Source: an uncultured Clostridium sp.
Lineage (GTDB): Bacteria > Bacillota > Clostridia > TANB77 > CAG-508
Direction: 5' to 3'
NCBI GenBank assembly: GCA_946404215.1
Contig: CAMJCT010000008.1
Span: 1 to 64,000 of the forward strand
DNA length: 64,000 nt
The notes beneath the pieces were generated by a model. The model searched no databases. It was not told where the DNA came from and was given only the letters and a program-made list of their open reading frames with translations. The position numbers and the translations under genes are program-made. Of this stretch, positions 49,639-58,158 are shown piece by piece (the first letter of the stretch is position 1; each line of letters begins with the position of its first letter).

Positions 49639-50634
49639 GTGAGTGAAGAGAATCAAAAGTTTAGGAATCAATATATTTATAGATTAAATGATAGACAAAA
49701 AGAGAAAATATATGAAAAATTTATAGAAGAGCAGGAAGAACAGTTTGAATTATATATTAACTATATAAATGAAGTGTTAATAATTTTAAAGGATTATAGA
49801 ATAGTGTCAAAATATACTAAAATGAATGCACGTATTAAATCTACAGATAGTGCTACAGATAATGATGGTGAAAAAGCATTAGACGATGTTTTCGGAATGG
49901 AAGTTGATTTTGCAACTCCTAGAGAGAGAGATTTTGTTGGAGAAGTAATAAAGAGTACAATGAATATTTCTAAAGAAAAGATTCACAAAAAAGACAATGG
50001 GTATGAAGCACATCATTTGTCAGGGTATCCAACCACAAAAAATGTAATAGTTGATAACTTTGAAAAGTTAATAAATAAAACAATAAATCCTGAAGAAGAA
50101 TATAAAAAATATTATGAAGAATTGTCAAAACAAAATAAAGATATAGTAGATTCAGAAGAAGAAAAATATAGAAAATATTTTATGGATTTTAAAACTAATT
50201 TTGAATTGTATGCTAAATCAATAAGAAATAGAATAAGTGAAACTAAGATGCAGGAATTAAAAAATGATTTACAACAAGCAGAAAATGTATATTTGGAAAA
50301 ACAAAAAAATTTAACGGAAAAAACGTCTAGTGAAAATATTCCTATTGTTGAATTTCAAGGTAAAACGATACAAATAGCAATAGAGGCTAATTTAGGAGAG
50401 GCAAGACATGAAGGATATAAAGGAATGACAAGTGCTGAGATGCAAGAAGAGTATGACAGACTGGGAGGAAAAATTTCTTTATCTAAAGTTCCAACAATGT
50501 ATACTTCTGATTTAAAAAGAGATGAGGATGGAAATGTTATACCAATGAGAATGAGATCAGTAAGAAAAACGTTAGAAGAGTTATATCCAGAACTTATAAC
50601 AAATAGAAAGAATAAACAAGAAAGAGGTGAATAA
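49639..50634 (+). CDS. Divergent RelA/SpoT-fold nucleotidyltransferase-like protein
   Basis: A 331-residue protein. Residues about 55-140 contain ARIKSTDSA, ALDDVFGMEVDF and KKDNGYEAHH, which parallel the RelA/SpoT synthetase pattern (RIKS..., D-x-x-G-x-R, N-x-Y-x-x-x-H) but with changed key residues. A coiled coil (about 165-230) and a C-terminal region with QIAIEANLGEARHEGYKGM follow, resembling the E-x-Q-x-R substrate strand in altered form. Probably a divergent member; activity uncertain. GTG start two bases after the methyltransferase stop. Confidence 0.6.
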   Translation: MSEENQKFRNQYIYRLNDRQKEKIYEKFIEEQEEQFELYINYINEVLIILKDYRIVSKYTKMNARIKSTDSATDNDGEKALDDVFGMEVDFATPRERDFVGEVIKSTMNISKEKIHKKDNGYEAHHLSGYPTTKNVIVDNFEKLINKTINPEEEYKKYYEELSKQNKDIVDSEEEKYRKYFMDFKTNFELYAKSIRNRISETKMQELKNDLQQAENVYLEKQKNLTEKTSSENIPIVEFQGKTIQIAIEANLGEARHEGYKGMTSAEMQEEYDRLGGKISLSKVPTMYTSDLKRDEDGNVIPMRMRSVRKTLEELYPELITNRKNKQERGE

Positions 50635-50642
50635 AAAAATAA

Positions 50643-51872
50643 ATGAAAAATGTAGAACTCTTAGCACCAGCAGGTTCATTCGAAAAAGCAAAAATAGCAT
50701 TTTTATATGGAGCAGATGCAGTATATTGTGGAACGTCATCATTATCATTAAGAACAAGAGCTGATATGCAAGATGATGACTTAGTAGAAACAGTAAAATA
50801 TGCACATAAAATTGGTAAAAAAGTATATGTAACACTAAATATATTTGCATGGGACGAAAAATACAAAGAAATAATAGAAATGGCAAAAAAATTAGAAGAA
50901 TTGAAACCAGATGGAATAATAGCAGCAGATGGAGGGGTAATTGATGTAATAAGAAAATATGCTCCAAGTGTGCCTATAAATGTAAGTACACAGGCAAATA
51001 TTGTAAGTTTACATGCATGTAACTTTTGGAAAAAAAATGGTGCGAAAAGAATGATAATGGCAAGAGAAATGAACAAAGAACAGCTAAAATATATAATGAA
51101 AAATAAACCTGAAGATATGGAAATAGAAATATTTATACATGGAGCTATATGTTTTGCATTTTCAGGTAGATGTTTTTTAAGTGATTTTCTTGCATGTAGA
51201 AGTGCTAATTTAGGTGATTGCGCACAAAGCTGCAGATGGTCATATAACTTATATGCAGAAGAAAAAAATAACCCAGGAGAATTTATGCCTATTGAAACAA
51301 ACGAATATGGTACAAGCATATTTTCTTCAAAAGATTTATGCTTAATAAAAGAAATTCCAGAAATTATTGAAATGGGCGTGGATAGTTTAAAAATAGAAGG
51401 CAGATTAAAAACAGAGTATTACATTGCAAGTGTTGTAAATGCATATAGACATGCAATAGATGATTATAAAAAAGATCCTCAAAATTACAATTATACAAAA
51501 TATTTAAAAGAACTAGAAAAAGTTAAAACTAGAGGTCTTACTACATTTTATTTTAATGATAGAAAAAATAAAGATATTCAAGAATATGGTGGCAGACAAT
51601 ATAATGAAAATTACGAATTTGGTGGAAAAGTTGTAGAATATAATGAAGAAAAATCTATTATTGAAATAAAAAATAAATTACAAGTAGGAGATAAGTTAGA
51701 AATAATTGTCCCAAATCAGTTAGAACCATTGGAGTTTGAAATAGAAAAATTATGGAATGATGAAACTGACGAAGAGATAACAGAAGTAAGCCCTGGAGTT
51801 AAAGGACAAAAAGTAAAAATAAAATTACCTGTTAAATGTGAAAAAGATTGGATTATTAGAAGAAAAAAATAG
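50643..51872 (+). CDS. Peptidase U32 family protein (YrrN/YrrO, TrhP type)
   Basis: A 409-residue protein starting VELLAPAGSFEKAKIAFLYGADAVY, the U32 hallmark. The IHGAICFAFSGRCFLSDFL block and clustered Cys residues (CRSANLGDCAQSCRW) are those proposed to bind an Fe-S cluster in the tRNA U34 hydroxylation enzymes, whose product TrmR methylates. A C-terminal beta-barrel (about 320-405) completes the typical length. Encoded near the O-methyltransferase. Confidence 0.88.
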   Translation: MKNVELLAPAGSFEKAKIAFLYGADAVYCGTSSLSLRTRADMQDDDLVETVKYAHKIGKKVYVTLNIFAWDEKYKEIIEMAKKLEELKPDGIIAADGGVIDVIRKYAPSVPINVSTQANIVSLHACNFWKKNGAKRMIMAREMNKEQLKYIMKNKPEDMEIEIFIHGAICFAFSGRCFLSDFLACRSANLGDCAQSCRWSYNLYAEEKNNPGEFMPIETNEYGTSIFSSKDLCLIKEIPEIIEMGVDSLKIEGRLKTEYYIASVVNAYRHAIDDYKKDPQNYNYTKYLKELEKVKTRGLTTFYFNDRKNKDIQEYGGRQYNENYEFGGKVVEYNEEKSIIEIKNKLQVGDKLEIIVPNQLEPLEFEIEKLWNDETDEEITEVSPGVKGQKVKIKLPVKCEKDWIIRRKK

Positions 51873-51879
51873 TATCGAA

Positions 51880-51935
51880 GAATGACTAATATTATATTTA
51901 GGTAATATGCTAAGTATAGTATTAGTCATTCTTTA
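51880..51935. terminator. Bidirectional terminator between U32 and DUF368 genes
   Basis: GAATGACTAATATTATA pairs with TAGTATTAGTCATTC, followed by TTTATT on the + strand and positioned between convergent genes. Confidence 0.7.
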
Positions 51936-52748
51936 TTAATATTTACCTATAAGAGAAACTAAAAGAAATCCTAAAACAATACAAAGTAAACTTATAACAA
52001 ATTCTATAGTAGAAGTACAAGTTGGTATTAGTACTAAAATAGAACCTAAGGTAAATCCAATAATGCTATAGAAAGTGCAAGCATAGTGATTATCTATAAA
52101 ATATTTTATAAGTTTCATAAAAATAAAACCACCAATAACTAAACCTATTCCAATTGGTATTAAAACAGGTAGAAATAAGTTAGATACACTAGATAAGTAA
52201 ATAGAATATACACCTAGAAGCGTTAAAATTATTGTACTGCTAACACCGGGAACAACAATGCCTATAGACATAAAAAATCCGCATAGTATCAAATATATAA
52301 AATTTATATTTTCTGTAGAAGATATTGGAAGATAATTTTCTAGAACAACGCTTCCAATTCCAATTAATAAAGCAAATAAAAAACAAAAAATATAGTTAAA
52401 TTTAAATTTTTCTTTTGAATTTATTTTTCTAGCAATGCTAGAAGTACTAGCTAGAATAAATCCAATAAACAACGATTTTGTTTGTATTGGATATTCATAT
52501 AGAAAATAGTTTAATACTTTTCCAAACAAAACAACCCCAAAAAAGCAACCAATTATGATAGGCATAAGAAATTTTATATTTTTTTTAATATCTTTAAAAA
52601 AATGCAAGATACTATTTAAAAGTTTTTCATATAGCCCAAAAATCACGCATAAAACCCCACTGCTAATTCCAGGAAGTATTGCACCGGCTCCTATTGCAAT
52701 CCCTTTAACACAATTATTAAAAAAATTCATGTTTTTGTTCCTTTTCAA
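51936..52748 (-). CDS. DUF368 membrane protein (undecaprenyl-phosphate translocase-like)
   Basis: A 270-residue protein with eight or nine membrane segments and the family motif AIGAGAILPGISSGVLCVIFGLYE plus a repeated half (IVVPGVSSTIILTLLGVY). DUF368 proteins have been identified as undecaprenyl-phosphate flippases recycling the lipid carrier. That fits a window with much lipid-linked glycan synthesis. Alone on the minus strand. Confidence 0.88.
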   Translation of the reverse strand: MKRNKNMNFFNNCVKGIAIGAGAILPGISSGVLCVIFGLYEKLLNSILHFFKDIKKNIKFLMPIIIGCFFGVVLFGKVLNYFLYEYPIQTKSLFIGFILASTSSIARKINSKEKFKFNYIFCFLFALLIGIGSVVLENYLPISSTENINFIYLILCGFFMSIGIVVPGVSSTIILTLLGVYSIYLSSVSNLFLPVLIPIGIGLVIGGFIFMKLIKYFIDNHYACTFYSIIGFTLGSILVLIPTCTSTIEFVISLLCIVLGFLLVSLIGKY

Positions 52749-53178
52749 GATTAAGATTTATTGTTCATAAAATCAAATAGTAGTAATAATTTACAAATTC
52801 TTAAACTATTTCGGTACATTCGGAATGAGCATAAATTATTAATAATATTTAATTTCAACGATTTATAATATAGTAACATTATATGAACCTAAATATCAAA
52901 AAAGAATTTTTTATAAAATTTATAGGGTCATGCACTTTTATTTTTCCAACACATATAATTGCAATAATAGAACAAATCGGAACGCCAATAATTTTATAGT
53001 ATGTTATTTTAACTATAAATCTAGAGTGGTAGTAACCTATAAAAAGTGGAACGTTCCGTTAATTTGTTCATGTGCGTATTTTTCGTAAGAAAAATTCTGT
53101 ACAATATTTTGAGCGAAGCTCTTTTTATACAATGGGAAATAGCAATTTTCCATTGTATAAAAAAATGGGGGTGCAGTT
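52749..53178. other. Gene-free region upstream of sigK
   Basis: 430 bases between divergent DUF368 and sigK. I see no gene. It contains the palindrome GGAACGTTCC at 53048, a small GAGC-GAA-GCTC hairpin with T-run at 53111-53126, and a long inverted repeat at 53122-53164. It may hold sporulation (SigE/SigK) promoters that I cannot assign securely. Confidence 0.6.
53122..53164 (+). promoter_or_regulatory. Inverted repeat directly upstream of sigK ribosome binding site
   Basis: TTTTATACAATGGGAAA pairs with TTTTCCATTGTATAAAA around AGCAA; the GGGGGTG ribosome binding site of sigK begins within 3 bases. It could be an attenuator or a leader hairpin affecting sigK translation. Confidence 0.55.
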
Positions 53179-53892
53179 ATGTTAGCTTCACTTTGTATGA
53201 CAGGATTATTTGGATTTTTTGAATTTTTAAAATCAGCGGTATTTGTTGTTCGGGTATATTCAAGGAAGTAATTTATTTCCAGAGCCACTTACAGCAGAAG
53301 AAGAAAGAAATTATTTACAACAGATGGCAGAAGGTGATGAAGAAGCAAGGAATATTTTAATTGAAAGAAACTTAAGATTAGTTGCACATGTGGCAAAAAA
53401 ATATTCAACAGCAAAAGTTGAACAAGATGATCTTATATCTATTGGATCTATAGGCCTAATAAAAGGAATAAATAGTTTTAATGTAGAGAAAGGTTCTAGG
53501 CTTTCTACATATGTTTCCAGATGTATTGATAATGAAATTTTAATGCACTTAAGAGCTACAAAAAAATTGGGAGCAGAAGTTTACCTAAATGAACCAATAC
53601 GGAAAAGACAAAGATGATAATGTGGTAACGCTTCAAGAAGTTTTAGAAAATAATGAAAGAAACATTGAAGATGAAGTCGATGTAAAGATGAAAATAAAAC
53701 TTTTATATGAAAAAATGAAAGATTTATTAAAAGATAGAGAGAGAACAATATTAGAACTTAGATTTGGACTTCGGAGGACATAAACCAAAGACGCAAAACG
53801 ATATTGCTAAAATGATGGGAATTTCTCGTTCTTATGTATCTCGAATAGAGTCAAAAGCTATAAATAAACTATCTAGAGAGATAAAAGAATAA
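53179..53892 (+). CDS. sigK: Sporulation sigma factor SigK, needs three CGG +1 shifts
   Basis: Late mother-cell sigma factor. ATG 53179 follows GGGGGTG. Without recoding the product is about 30 residues. Shifting +1 at CGG 53251, 53600 and 53772 yields 236 residues, the family length: pro-like hydrophobic N-terminus, GYIQGSNLFPEPL, region 2 (DLISIGSIGLIKGINSFN, ENEILMHLRA-like NEILMHLRA), NEPIGKDKDDN, and region 4 (RFGLGGHKPKTQNDIAKMMG, SRSYVSRIE). Glycine at sites two and three matches well-known SigK sequences (PIGxDK, RFGLG). No skin-type element is visible. An alternative reading as a dead gene is unlikely because everything between the CGG codons is conserved. Confidence 0.9.
53251..53253 (+). 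other. In-frame CGG +1 shift site 8 (sigK)
   Basis: GTT GTT CGG GTA TAT TCA AGG AAG TAA in the zero frame; GTT C GGG TAT ATT CAA GGA in the restored frame, giving VVGYIQG. It begins 24 codons after the ATG. Confidence 0.88.
53600..53602 (+). other. In-frame CGG +1 shift site 9 (sigK)
   Basis: CCA ATA CGG AAA AGA CAA AGA TGA becomes ATA C GGA AAA GAC AAA GAT, giving EPIGKDKDDN, a conserved SigK segment. Confidence 0.9.
53772..53774 (+). other. In-frame CGG +1 shift site 10 (sigK)
   Basis: GGA CTT CGG AGG ACA TAA becomes CTT C GGA GGA CAT AAA CCA AAG, giving RFGLGGHKPKTQ at the start of sigma region 4. Confidence 0.9.
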
Positions 53893-54177
53893 TAGATTTG
53901 TGAATAATAATACTTTTACTAAAATAAAAAAGTAAAGAACATATTTCTCTACAATCATAATCCTAACATATTTTAACATATTTTTAGATAAAAATCAAAT
54001 ATAAAAAAATATAATTAAGTGAGAAATCTTACGAAAAAGCTAGATATGTAGAAACAAAATAAAAAAAAGTAATAAATTAGGAAGATATTTCATTTGTAAA
54101 CGGTTATTCTATGTGCTAAAATAAAAATAATCTAAGAGTAAAACTTGAATAGAATAATTGAATATGTAATTAATTTA

Positions 54178-54368
54178 CCCTGCATAGTGCGTATAGACAG
54201 AATTTTTAGAACCAACACACATTAAGAGGGGCCAAATCTCTGAATATGGCGTGCAAGCTCACATTATAAAGTGAGAAGCCCATGAATATTTAGGTAGGCA
54301 CCCACCTGTTTTTAGGAGCAGGTCCTTAAAAATTCAACATATCTGACGGCTAAGGCGGGGATTTTTTT
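54178..54368 (+). ncRNA. ssrS: 6S RNA-like structured RNA
   Basis: A 191-base region of raised G/C. Its ends CCCTGC (54178) and GCGGGG (54355) pair, followed by a T-run; inner helices include CTCACATTATAAAGTGAG and CACCTGTTTTTAGGAGCAGGT. The GGGGCCAAATCTC / GTAGGCACCCACCT strings and length are reminiscent of Firmicute 6S RNA, a mimic of open promoter DNA that binds RNA polymerase. Assignment is by resemblance; no covariance search was possible. Confidence 0.5.
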
Positions 54369-54401
54369 GAAAAATTTATACGTCAGAAATATTCATAGGA
54401 A

Positions 54402-54426
54402 GTCCTAGTAAGTAACTTACTAGGAC
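54402..54426. repeat. Strong palindrome between 6S-like RNA and pepV
   Basis: GTCCTAGTAAGT-A-ACTTACTAGGAC, perfect 12-base arms, followed on the + strand by AAAAAAATTTT. It may terminate or process transcripts at the end of pepV. The 53893-54177 stretch before the RNA holds no gene I can support. Confidence 0.55.
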
Positions 54427-54451
54427 AAAAAAATTTTAGGACGAATAATTT

Positions 54452-55858
54452 TTATTTCCCAAGTTCTATAATAGCCTTAGCGTAAATTCTACAAGATAAT
54501 AATAAGGCGTCAATATCTAAAAATTCATCTGTCTGGTGGCACATATCTTTGTTACCTGGGAAATTTGCACCAAATGAAATACAATTATCAAATGCACGGG
54601 CATAAGTTCCTCCCCCGATAGCTATAGGTTCTAAATTTGAATTTGTTTCTTCATTATAAATATTACAAAGTGTTTGCACTAAATAGTTATCTTTAGGAAT
54701 GTATAAATAAGGTTGATAAGCGGTTGTCTCGAAATTAATATTTGCAGATAAATTGGTAAGTTCCTTAAATTTATTTTGAACAACAGAAATATCAGTATTT
54801 ACAGGAACTCTCAAATTCATTCCTATTTTTATAATACCATTATCTAATTTTAAATTTCCAACATTTAGAGTTAGTTTCCCAGACTCATCTTCAAAATTTA
54901 TTCCTAAACTTTTTCCATAAATTTCAAAATTTATATATTTGTTAAAGAAATCTAATATTTCTAAATTTATATCATAATTATTAAACAAGTGGTTTAAAAC
55001 AATTAATAATCTAGATATTGCATTTAATCCTAAATCTGGATGTGCAGCATGTGAAGGTATTCCATGAGAAGTAAGCTTAATAAATTCATTATCTATTTGA
55101 TAAATATCAATTTCATATTCAAAACTATCTATTATATTTTTTAAAGTTTTTATAAAATTAATTATATCAATTTTTAAAGAATTTATTTTTAATATTACAC
55201 TACAAATTTTGGGAACAACATTAATAGCATTATTATTACAATCTATTTCTGTTATTTGAATGCTTTCTTTATTAAGAAATGAGATATCTGATTTCAAGTA
55301 GCAACTTAAAATAGATTTTTCAGCGTAGATGCATGGAAAATCAGCATCTGGACTAAATCCTATAGTAGGAAGTTCTTCGTGTTCTTTGTAATAATTTATA
55401 CATTTCCAGTCCATTTCTTCATTTAGACCAAGAATTAATCTAACTCTTTTATTAATTTTAAAATTGTCTTTTACTATTTTCATAGCATATAGAGAACTTA
55501 TAACAGGTCCTTTGTCATCTATAGCGCCTCTTCCAAATATTTTATTTTTAGAAATAGTTCCACTAAAAGGAGGAAAAGTCCAACCGTCACCTTCTGGAAC
55601 GACATCCAAATGTCCAATAATTCCAACCAATTCTTCGCCTTCACCAAATTCGATATATCCACAATATCCATCTACATTTTTAGTTCTAAATCCCAATTTC
55701 TGGCCTAAATTTAACATGTATTCTAATGCTTTTGCAACATTTTCACCAAATGGTTTGCAAGAATTTTCAGAAGGTGAATTAACACTTGGGATATTTATTA
55801 GTTCTTGAGTGTTTTTTATTATTGAATCTTTGTAATTTTCAATAAATTTGTTTATCAT
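54452..55858 (-). CDS. pepV: M20 family dipeptidase (PepV-like)
   Basis: A 468-residue zinc metallopeptidase cleaving dipeptides or related amides. Metal ligands are recognisable: IIGHLDVVPEGDGW (His, with following Asp), GAIDDKGPVIS (bridging Asp), LGLNEEMDWKC (catalytic Glu-Glu), FSPDADFPCIYAEK (Asp) and the C-terminal GGGTYARAFDNCISFG / CHQTDE (His). A central lid/dimerisation insert with GIPSHAAHPDLG is present. Ribosome binding site GAAAGGAT. Single gene on the minus strand. Confidence 0.9.
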   Translation of the reverse strand: MINKFIENYKDSIIKNTQELINIPSVNSPSENSCKPFGENVAKALEYMLNLGQKLGFRTKNVDGYCGYIEFGEGEELVGIIGHLDVVPEGDGWTFPPFSGTISKNKIFGRGAIDDKGPVISSLYAMKIVKDNFKINKRVRLILGLNEEMDWKCINYYKEHEELPTIGFSPDADFPCIYAEKSILSCYLKSDISFLNKESIQITEIDCNNNAINVVPKICSVILKINSLKIDIINFIKTLKNIIDSFEYEIDIYQIDNEFIKLTSHGIPSHAAHPDLGLNAISRLLIVLNHLFNNYDINLEILDFFNKYINFEIYGKSLGINFEDESGKLTLNVGNLKLDNGIIKIGMNLRVPVNTDISVVQNKFKELTNLSANINFETTAYQPYLYIPKDNYLVQTLCNIYNEETNSNLEPIAIGGGTYARAFDNCISFGANFPGNKDMCHQTDEFLDIDALLLSCRIYAKAIIELGK

Positions 55859-55987
55859 AATATCAATCCTTTCGTTTTTATTTATTTCAATATATATTAT
55901 ATCATATGAAAAATATGATTTCTAAAGTCTTTTTAGCTTTTATCATTTTAGACTTATAGAATAGACAGTGAATTGTAACTGGAAAAT

Positions 55988-56072
55988 GTCACTAGTCAGC
56001 CTTGAAATTAAATCTGTCCTGCATTAGTGATTATATATATAAATTTTTTTAAATGATAGGCTGACCAGTAAC
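55988..56072. mobile_element. Deleted copy of the MITE-like element
   Basis: GTCACTAGTCAGCCTTGAAA ... TCTGTCCTGCATTAGTGATTATATATATAAAT ... CTGACCAGTAAC: it matches the inverted right arm of the 34715 element and ends in the same terminal inverted repeat, with the interior missing. It lies in the 55859-56179 intergenic region, which otherwise shows only an AT-rich promoter-like stretch near 56130. Confidence 0.72.
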
Positions 56073-56179
56073 TAGAAAATTGTAATTTAAGTAAAATTTT
56101 TAAATAATTTATAGTAAATTTGAAGAAGATATGTTATATTTAAAATAAAAAATACTCAAAGAGAGGTGTGTTAAATAAA

Positions 56180-56998
56180 TTGGAAATTAAAAAAATACAA
56201 GAATTAGAAGAATTAGCAAAGAAAGTAAGACATGGAATTTTAGAAGAAGTCTATTTCGCTTCATCGGGACATCCAGGTGGTTCACTTTCAGTAGCAGATA
56301 TTTTAACAGTATTATATTTTTATGAAATGAATATTAAACCTGAACAACCAAATTGGGAAGATAGAGATAGGCTTGTTTTATCAAAGGGACATTGTGTACC
56401 TGCCTTATATAGTTGTTTAGCCAATAAAGGGTATTTCCCAATAGAGGATTTAAAAACATTTAGAAATATAAATAGTTATTTACAAGGACATCCAGATAAA
56501 AATAAGGTACCAGGTGTAGATATGTCTACCGGTTCTTTAGGACAGGGGTTATCTGTAGCAAATGGTATGGCGATTGCAGGCAAAATGAATAAAAAAAATT
56601 ATAGAGTTTATTGTATTTTGGGTGATGGAGAAATAGAGGAAGGACAAATATGGGAAGCTGCAATGGCAGCAAATAAGTATAAATTAGATAATCTTTGTGT
56701 TATAGTAGATAACAATAATCTACAAATTGATGGAACAATAGAAGAAGTGATGAATCTGTGTTCTATAGATGAAAAATTTAAAAGTTTTGGATTTCAAGTT
56801 ATAAATATAGATGGACACGATATGGATGAAATAATAAAAGCATTTGAAGTAGCTAAAACAATAAAAAATAAACCAACATGCATAATTGCTAAAACTATAA
56901 AAGGTAAAGGGGTATCTTTTATGGAAGGACAAGTTGAGTGGCATGGTAAAGTTCCAAATAAGGAACAATATGAATTAGCAGTTGAAGAGCTAAAATAA
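56180..56998 (+). CDS. Transketolase, N-terminal (TPP-binding) subunit
   Basis: A 272-residue subunit of a split transketolase in the pentose phosphate pathway. FASSGHPGGSLSVADILTVL, LSKGHCVPALY and the thiamine-pyrophosphate motif GDGEIEEGQIWEAA...NLCVIVDNNN are present. TTG 56180 has good spacing from GAGAGGTG; GTG 56168 is the alternative. The C-terminal subunit follows after a palindromic repeat. Confidence 0.92.
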   Translation: MEIKKIQELEELAKKVRHGILEEVYFASSGHPGGSLSVADILTVLYFYEMNIKPEQPNWEDRDRLVLSKGHCVPALYSCLANKGYFPIEDLKTFRNINSYLQGHPDKNKVPGVDMSTGSLGQGLSVANGMAIAGKMNKKNYRVYCILGDGEIEEGQIWEAAMAANKYKLDNLCVIVDNNNLQIDGTIEEVMNLCSIDEKFKSFGFQVINIDGHDMDEIIKAFEVAKTIKNKPTCIIAKTIKGKGVSFMEGQVEWHGKVPNKEQYELAVEELK

Positions 56999-57000
56999 GA

Positions 57001-57058
57001 TTGCCACGGGGACGGACCTTTTGGCAATAAAATGTCAAAAGGTCCGTCCCCGTGGCAG
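57001..57058. repeat. Palindromic repeat, copy B (GGGGACGGACC type)
   Basis: TGCCACGGGGACGGACCTTTTGGCA and its inverted complement TGTCAAAAGGTCCGTCCCCGTGGCA form a near-perfect hairpin filling the gap between the two transketolase genes. Related to the copy at 48757. Confidence 0.85.
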
Positions 57059-57072
57059 GAAAGGAAAAGAAT

Positions 57073-57993
57073 ATGAAAGAAGAAAAAAAAGCTACTCGTC
57101 AAAGTTATGGAGAAGCATTAGTAGAATTAGGAAAAGAGAATGAAAATATTGTAGTATTAGATGCAGATTTAGCAAGAGCAACTAAAACTATTTTATTCTC
57201 TAAAGAATTTCCAAATAGATTTTTAGACATGGGAATAGCAGAAGCAAATATGTTAAGTACAGCTGCAGGTTTAGCAACTTGTGGAAAAGTACCATATGTA
57301 AGTACTTTTGGGGTATTTGCTGCAGGTCGAGGTTATGACCAAATTCGTAATAGTATATGTTATCCAAAATTAAATGTTAAAATTTGCGCAACTCATTGTG
57401 GAATTACAGTAGGGGAAGATGGAGCAACACATCAAATGATAGAAGATATATCTTTAATGAGGACGTTACCCAATATGATAGTAATGTCAACATCAGATGA
57501 TACTCAGACAAAATGGGCAGTTAGAGAAGTTTCTAAAATAAATGGTCCTGCATATTTAAGGTTATCAAGATTGACTACTCCAATCATATATGAAAGTGAT
57601 CAAAAATTTGAAATAGGAAAAGGAATACAGATAGGAGATGGTACAGATGCTACTGTATTTGCAACAGGAGTAACTGTTGCAGAAGCCCTAAAAGCACAAC
57701 AAATTTTAAGAGAGAAAAGTATAAATATTAGAGTTATAGATATTCACACTATTAAACCAATAGATACGGATATAATAATAAAAAGTGCAAAAGAAACAAA
57801 AAAATTAATATCTATTGAGGATCATAATATTATAGGAGGATTAGGTTCTGCGATTTCAGAAGTTTTGGTAAAAGAATACCCAACGAAATTAATAAAATTG
57901 GGAATAAATGATATGTTTGGAAAATCGGGGAATGCAGAAGAATTAATGAAATTATATAAAATAACTTCAAAGGATATATGTGATATTTTTTAA
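57073..57993 (+). CDS. Transketolase, C-terminal subunit
   Basis: A 306-residue partner of the gene at 56180, carrying the pyrimidine-binding domain (ATRQSYGEALVELG, NRFLDMGIAEANMLSTAAGLA, SDDTQTKWAVREV) and the C-terminal regulatory domain. ATG 57073 follows AAAGGAAAAG. Upstream in-frame codons run into the repeat and are not used. Together the two subunits equal one full transketolase. Confidence 0.92.
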   Translation: MKEEKKATRQSYGEALVELGKENENIVVLDADLARATKTILFSKEFPNRFLDMGIAEANMLSTAAGLATCGKVPYVSTFGVFAAGRGYDQIRNSICYPKLNVKICATHCGITVGEDGATHQMIEDISLMRTLPNMIVMSTSDDTQTKWAVREVSKINGPAYLRLSRLTTPIIYESDQKFEIGKGIQIGDGTDATVFATGVTVAEALKAQQILREKSINIRVIDIHTIKPIDTDIIIKSAKETKKLISIEDHNIIGGLGSAISEVLVKEYPTKLIKLGINDMFGKSGNAEELMKLYKITSKDICDIF

Positions 57994-58018
57994 AAAAAGG
58001 AGAACAAAATAGAAAAAG

Positions 58019-58057
58019 TGATAGAAAATGTAAAAAACCAATATTTTCTATCATTTT
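58019..58057 (+). terminator. Terminator after transketolase
   Basis: TGATAGAAAAT-GTAAAAAACCAAT-ATTTTCTATCA followed by TTTT. Confidence 0.75.
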
Positions 58058-58158
58058 CCTGTTTGAAAAGTATTGCAAAAAGAACACTTTATTGATATTA
58101 TAAAGTAGAATAATTTTTTATAAAAAGTTGTGCAAATAGAAAGGAAAGTAAGAATAAA

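Noticed and set aside
53179..53892. A skin-like prophage interruption of sigK
   Set aside because: The sigK halves are contiguous; no recombinase or inserted element is present between the coding segments.
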